Below are positions 54,890 to 64,000 of a stretch of DNA of 64,000 bases, one piece after another. The DNA lies in assembly GCA_004026145.2 (NCBI GenBank), contig CP034992.1, positions 5,796,135 to 5,860,134 on the forward strand. The letters are read 5' to 3'. The notes under the pieces were generated by a model that was given only the letters and a program-made list of their open reading frames with translations, did no database searches and was not told the origin of the DNA. The DNA comes from Takifugu bimaculatus (Eukaryota > Chordata > Actinopteri > Tetraodontiformes > Tetraodontidae). Position 1 is the first letter of the stretch, and the number at the start of each line of letters is the position of its first letter. A program made the translations under genes and the position numbers.

Positions 54890-57811
54890 TCATAACAACG
54901 ACTCGGGCTCCGTGACGTAAGCGCAGGACGTGTCAGATCCAGGTCCTTCCAGAGCCCTCAGCTGTCGTTTCTCATCAATCATCCCCAACTGGATCTGAAA
55001 AAAAAAAAACCCAAAGAGATGTTCCCTTGTGGAATTTTACAGCCTGTTGCAAAACGGCGTGTTTCTTCATGGGGTGACGCAGTGTTTTTCCTTGTTCGGT
55101 CAGGCTTTTCACAGACAGGAGCATTTACAGCTGAAACGGGTTGACGCAACGTCGTCTGGTTCACCTGCTACCTGATGGAATTACAGGAGCAGAAAAGTCC
55201 CTCTGATGCCTGAGTCATGCTCCTCGGTTGCTAGGTGATGCTGAGGTTCAGGTGAAAAGTCACATAGGTCCACACACACACAAATATGAGTATCTTCTGT
55301 AACCATGTGATTAATGGTCGTCAGTCAGACAAAAGCCTGTGGAGATTACACGATGGGGGTACCCATCAGGTGAGTCGTTAGGGTCACATGTCCCTGATGA
55401 ACGTGGAGCGTTTACGCCCAGGTGGGCTTTTAGCTGAAGAAAGGTGAGGCCCATTGCCCCCGCCTGACAAAGGCGGCTTATTGAACCCCTCTTTCACACT
55501 CCTCGTCTTCCTGGCTAAAATGCTGCCGTCTGCGAGCGAGTGACCTTCGCTCTTGAGGTGCAGGCGAACAGCTGAGTCCTGTCCAGGGGGGTTAGATCTC
55601 CTGTGCTGAGGCATGCGCCTGCAGAGGTCCGAGCAATGTTTGCTGCACCGGACAGCGAACACAATATTGCACAAACATAAAGACAGAAATTGTCTCCATT
55701 AAAACGGGTTAATCTAAACTTTGGGTTGGTGCTGAGTGACAAAAGCTGTTTACGTGGATGAATGTTGCAAGGAGAAGCAGGGAAACATAGGCAGGAGAAC
55801 AAGTTCTGCAAGTTAGACTCTTCCTGGATGTTCGGAATTTCTGATATTCACCAGCTCATTCGAACATGGCCGGGCACACACCCATCAAGCAGCTTGAATA
55901 TATTCCTCCGTCTCAGGCCCTTCAAAGTTTCCTAGAAGCTACTCCTGATAAACTGATGTAGGTCTTGACTCAAGTATCAACTGGAGAATAATCACGGACA
56001 CCAAAACCTGGATTCCTTCTCAGCACCACGAAGTTTAATGTCTTAATTTTGGTTTGTTAGATTTCAATTGCATTTTAAATTTAGTGTGGATATATTCCAT
56101 GTATCACTGGATATTATAGTTCCAAATATAAACTTGGGCGGGTGTGTACGTGTGCGCGTGTGGGTTGGTTTGTGCATCCTCGGAATTAATCCAGGTCGGA
56201 CATCCCCCAGGGCAGGTGGGCGGGTATATGGGAGGGTCGGTGAGGGTAGTAGGTGAACCGCAGCCTCCTTCCATCCACTGGAGGAGAAAGCCTTCCTCCT
56301 GACCCCCGAGTCTCACAGCACACGCACACACATACACACACTTGGTGGGTGTGCGCGCACAGCGAGCGTCAGCGCTCAGCAGGCTTCTCCCGCAACCACA
56401 AGCGCTCCAGGCAGACGTCCGCGATGAGAGGCTGCTCCAGCCGGCCGAAAGCCACGCAGAACCAGGGCAGAGCGGGTAAGAGTGATCGCTGTCGGGGTCT
56501 CGGGAAGTGGGAGTTGGGGCGCAAACGGGATCACGGGAGGGGGGAAGATCGATGTAAACAAGAGTCCGAGAGACCTTTACCCTACAAAACAAATAAAAGC
56601 AACAATCTTTGTGTTTTTACTGTAACGAGACTGATGTGAAGGAGCGGCAGATGTTGCTGTGACGCGTAGGATGAAGATCCATCCGGATGTTTATGTAGCT
56701 GCCTTAGAGATTAAAGACAGAAATTCTGATTCTTCCTGTTAGTTATGATTGAAATGACGCCTCCGGGCGCTGAATGTGGCTGAAGACGCTGGTTGATGGG
56801 TGGGTTTAGGGTCCTGTCCTTTCCTTTCTGGTGGCGGACTCTGTCAGCAGAGTCTCAGTCTGCGCTCCCGAAAGCCGCGTTACTGTGAGGGCGACTCTGG
56901 AACCTCCTCATCCTGAACCCAACCACAATCTGGCACTGGAGGAGGAGACCCTCGTCCTGCTGCAGTCGGCAGCGTGGTCGGATCGCCTCATTTCACATAT
57001 TTCACGCACGGGTGTGTGGCTGCAGCAGATAAGATAAACTGCTGAAAATAGCACATGAACGCATTCTGCCCGGCCCGCTCCGGCGCGCTTGTGCCACCTC
57101 TGAATCAGATTGCACTGCGCGCTCAACTTTTGTCGTAATGATGATGCCCTTTGACCCACTTGCCTTATTTCCCACCGTCGCGGTGCGAAACGTTTCGGTC
57201 CAAAACAGTGCGTGAGCCAGAACGCGCCCACTGCAGAAAGACAGGCGCCACCTCTTCCCTATTTACCATTTGCAACACCCAATGTAATCTGTAATCTGCC
57301 ATTGCTCCTTTTGTGTTGTGTAAAGCAAGCTGTTGTTTCAGCTTTGGTGCTGTTCTCAGGACACGCTGTGATTTTTATCTTCTGTGTGTGACTCTTAACA
57401 CCCTTAAATATACGCGCTGACTCCCTTTTTTGTGGTTTGTTCTATGAAGCGATGCTCTGTGTGCTCGTGAATGTGCGTAAGTGTGCCGTTGAGCCTATTT
57501 GTAGACCCAAGGAACATGACAGCACAGGACAGAGAGGCCTTTTAATTAGGAACCCTCCATCCTGCCATATTTAGGTCGCCCTTCACTGCAGAGACGACTC
57601 CAAAGATGAATATAATCGCGCAAAAGACGAGGCCATACAGGGCGCACACAGTCGAGCGCGGAGCGCAGAGGACTTTATAGTTCAGCACTTGATCTGAGGC
57701 GGAGGAAGCAACTGAATAGTAAAAGAATTGCTCCTGTGGGATAAACTGGGGTGAGCTGCCAGGCTGTGCCACAGGTGTAACAAGCACTCGGGACAGGGGC
57801 AATGCTGCCAT
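54890..57811 (-). CDS. candidate small single-pass membrane protein, unrecognised (109 aa, two exons)
   Basis: I do not recognise this protein. Exon A (57811-57587, minus) starts with ATG in a fair context (G at -3 and +4) and encodes 75 residues with non-repetitive, coding-like composition, ending in a hydrophobic segment (about residues 54-75, CALYGLVFCAIIFIFGVVSA). A donor GTGAAG follows in phase 0. Exon B (54994-54890) has a strong acceptor (T-run then CAG), enters in phase 0, and encodes 34 residues that begin with a charged stretch (DEKRQLR), as expected after a membrane segment, and end in ESLL. The 2.6-kb intron holds a Penelope fossil. If exon A is not spliced it ends 14 residues later at a stop. 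Either exon could be a chance frame, or more exons could exist between them; the join is inference. Confidence 0.35.
55390..55680 (-). mobile_element. fossil GIY-YIG endonuclease fragment of a Penelope-like retroelement
   Basis: The minus-strand frame from about 55680 down contains NIVFAVRCSKHCSDL, then MPQHRR, then GQDSAVRLHLKSEGHS, then a degraded ARKTRSVKEGF and LSGGGNGPHLSS. This order and wording match the C-terminal GIY-YIG region found in fish Penelope-like elements (AQHRRxxSSGQDSAV, HLKxxGHSF, GVKEAI, NRGGGLRHHLS). The YIGET part is deleted and the reverse transcriptase is absent. It is a dead fragment. Confidence 0.65.
56424..56475 (+). other. possible alternative first coding exon of pfkfb4
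   Basis: ATG at 56424 opens a frame of 17 codons plus one base, ended by a good donor (GTAAGA at 56476). Its phase 1 is the phase required by pfkfb4 exon 2 at 60027, so splicing would give a short N-terminus MRGCSSRPKATQNQGRA followed by VCMTN. Short alternative first exons are known in PFKFB genes. The upstream sequence is GC-rich. It is an inference from phase and position; there is no transcript evidence. Confidence 0.35.
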
Positions 57812-58334
57812 CTCATGGAGCTTTGCGACTAAATGCTGCCACCAGTTCAGCTCGTTTCATCCCCAGGAAGAGAAGCAAGTCTTCAGGTTGAGACGTTAAG
57901 AAGAGAAATGTATTATTCAAGGGTGTTGGGCTTATTTTCCAGTAAGCCCTGCAGCACTGATATTGTGATATTTTAACCAACACAACATGCACACACAGTG
58001 TGTGTGAGTGTTTGTGTGAAGAGATTTTTTTGTGTTATTTTTTTGTGTAATTCTCTGTAAACATGAGTGTAGCAAGTTAATTAGGCACACGCCGGAGTGT
58101 TCCGGGAATGGAGATTACTCAACTATCACGCAGAATCACAGAGAAACTCTGGTTACATCCCACATTTCGGCATGTTTGGACGACAGTTTGCTAAAGTATG
58201 TGGGGCGTCAGAGCGGCCATGTCAATTTATTGGCAGTGATGAGTCCTGTTTGCTGGAACAAGGAAGTAGTGCTGAAAATTACTGCATTAATACGCCTGGA
58301 GATCTGTTTTAATGCAGAATAAGACTGCGGCCAA

Positions 58335-58510
58335 GCTTAGTGAGTCAGTGTTAGACCTTTAGCAAAATAACTCAAAAAGTTATGACCAAAATTAAATAAC
58401 ATCTCAAAAAGGAGATTAAATTTTGATGATGTTCTTGGATTCTGAAGGAGCTTTGAACTTTGCTCTTCCAAAGATCAAAGCCAGAAGGCTTAGCAACCTC
58501 CCTGTACAGT
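58335..58510 (+). repeat. dispersed fish repeat, copy 2 (decayed)
   Basis: AGCAAAATAACTCAAAAAGT, then TTTTGATGATGTTCTTGGAT, then CTTTGAACTTTGCTCTTCCA and AAGATCAAAGCC follow the same order as 29634-29770. It is more diverged than the first copy. Confidence 0.5.
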
Positions 58511-58594
58511 GGGTGTAAGTCCAATATGCAGGAATATACAGTACGTCTGTGTGTCAGGAGACCGTGCTCTCCAAGTGCTTTTTTCTAATTCTGT

Positions 58595-58619
58595 AAAAAA
58601 AAAAAAAAAAAAAAAAAAA
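58595..58619. repeat. poly(A) tract
   Basis: A run of 25 A. It may be a retroposon tail, but no element body was recognised beside it. Confidence 0.9.
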
Positions 58620-58960
58620 GTTTCATTGTATCTAAATGTTGAAGCAACATCACACCAGGCATTTCCTCTTTCTTAAGATACCAACATAACACGTGTTGGC
58701 ATCTTAAATTGTGATATGTCCACATTATAAAAGCTAATTTATTAATTTTAAAAAACAGAAGCCATCCAACTAAATTACCGAATGAAAATGCATCAGGTGT
58801 GAAAGCCGCTTGTACTGGTTGAAACATATTTTTATGGACAACTTTGCTTTTGTGCTTTTGTCGCTGCAAAAAAAAAATCCATATGAAAAATATCCTTGCG
58901 CTACATTTGGTGCTCTTGCGCCATTTCTGTAGTAATTACGGTTGGCTTTGGTGGCCTGAC

Positions 58961-59050
58961 AGCAGCACGTGATCACGAGAGAGAGCGCGAGAGGGGGGCA
59001 GAGAGAGAGAGGGGGGCAGAGAGAGGTATGAAGAGAGGGAGAGAGGCCGC
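58961..59050 (+). promoter_or_regulatory. pfkfb4 upstream region: CACGTG and GA-rich tract
   Basis: A palindromic E-box CACGTG (58966-58971) contains the hypoxia-response core ACGTG and lies about 120 bp before the pfkfb4 ATG. A GAGA/GGGG-rich tract (58978-59044) follows. Human PFKFB4 is induced by hypoxia through HIF-1, so the site is a candidate element. This rests on motif and position only. Confidence 0.4.
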
Positions 59051-59089
59051 CGGGTCCTTGGTAATCTCCATCCTCGCGGAGCATCGCTG

Positions 59090-63087
<3,998 letters not shown>

Positions 63088-64000
63088 GCCGCTCCTCCCC
63101 CCGACTCCCACTCCTCCCCCCTTTCCCACAGACTCACCAGTGCTCCACGTTACTCTTATCTCCTTGCCTGTGATCCAGTTTATCTTGGATTATTAATGCT
63201 ATGACGCGAATCTCGTGTCACAATCATTCTCCTATTTTTTGGAGATCAAATCAAACTTGTTTTTCTTTTATAGGCTGCGGCAGACCTGACTGTGACTCAG
63301 TCGTTTTTGTTGAAGCAGTTAATGTTAGCGTTAATTTTGTTTTAATTTAAACTAATTTTAATATCACATGATGCATATTTCTGGTAGTGGACATAATTTT
63401 AAATGCATTGCACAATGACACCAGGCTAAATGTTGCACATGAGAATCAATTCCATGTTTGTCTCCTCATGAAATGTTCTTAAGGTGTCCAACACTGTAAC
63501 AATGAAGACACTTAGCGGCCAGTTTGGGTTTGTTTTTTTTAGTTTTGTTTAGTCTTTTGAAAAATGTCTGCTCAGAGTGGAGATATCTCTGTCAAATACC
63601 TGCTAAATAAACTTGACTCTTCCTTGTCCTGTATACTCCTCACACGCTTCCTGTGCATCATTTTAGAGCATCTGACACAAACATTAGGAGCCGGGTTTGA
63701 AGCATCTGTGCACAGGTATCCTGCTGCAGCAGTGTTTTCCCCTTTAATCGCCTACAAATGTCCAGCATTGTCTACTTCCTGCTTTCTAAGCAAGCTGAGG
63801 ATCAAAACTGGTCCATTCCGTCAAATTAAACAAACACAAAAAATCCTGCTGAGCTGCAATTGGTGGATGATTAAATCCTCAAAATGACTTCTCATTTATG
63901 TAAAACTCAGGTCTGTGACTGTTTAAAGTCCTCTTCTGCAGCATCATCGGGGTTATTTTCAGCTCCTGGTGTGTTTCTATGTTGCGGTTTTATTTTCCCC
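63088..64000. other. pfkfb4 3' UTR and downstream sequence
   Basis: A poly(A) signal AATAAA lies at 63606-63611, about 520 nt after the stop codon. No gene was recognised from there to the window end; the frame 63564-63887 (+) overlaps the signal and has no domain likeness. Confidence 0.6.

Overview
The window is a piece of a teleost fish genome, probably a percomorph. Evidence for this is the set of vertebrate multi-exon genes with short GT-AG introns, interferon-type Mx genes, fish-type repeats (hAT/Charlie, a Penelope GIY-YIG fossil, CA microsatellites) and the residue-level similarity of every gene to known vertebrate families. All gene models below were built by hand from exon reading frames and splice phases; no search was run.

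Layout. 1-11788 is a direct tandem segmental duplication with a unit of about 5.9 kb. Each unit carries the last two exons of thoc7 (+) followed tail to tail by a complete 12-exon Mx GTPase gene (-). Both Mx genes are intact (624 and 623 aa). They differ by a cluster of changes in the stalk L4 loop, by loss of a distal interferon-response element in unit B, and by a clean hAT insertion with 8-bp target duplication in unit B whose empty site is preserved in unit A. 11789-21161 has no recognised protein gene but holds an intron-containing tRNA-Leu(CAA) and a decayed second copy of it with its flanks. 21162-24482 is ip6k2 (+). 25087-30475 is gene-free, with candidate regulatory elements, a long TG tract, CTCF-like sites and a dispersed repeat. 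30476-33812 is sec61a1 (+), 35192-36144 chchd4/MIA40 (+), and 37206-40428 a complete netrin-4 gene (-). 46761-54044 is mapkapk3 (+), which may have a second terminal exon. Between it and pfkfb4 (+, 59090-63087) lies a possible unrecognised 109-aa single-pass membrane protein gene on the minus strand, a Penelope fossil, and a short exon that could be an alternative first exon of pfkfb4.

The genes are not one pathway. thoc7, ip6k2, sec61a1, chchd4, mapkapk3 and pfkfb4 all have human counterparts on chromosome 3, so the block is largely conserved synteny; Mx (human chr 21) and ntn4 (human chr 12) are out of place relative to human. pfkfb4 as given carries one extra base in exon 4 that breaks the reading frame inside the kinase domain while every other exon is intact. 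The most interesting parts are the recently duplicated Mx pair with divergence in its specificity loop and promoter, the pfkfb4 frameshift, and the unrecognised membrane-protein candidate.
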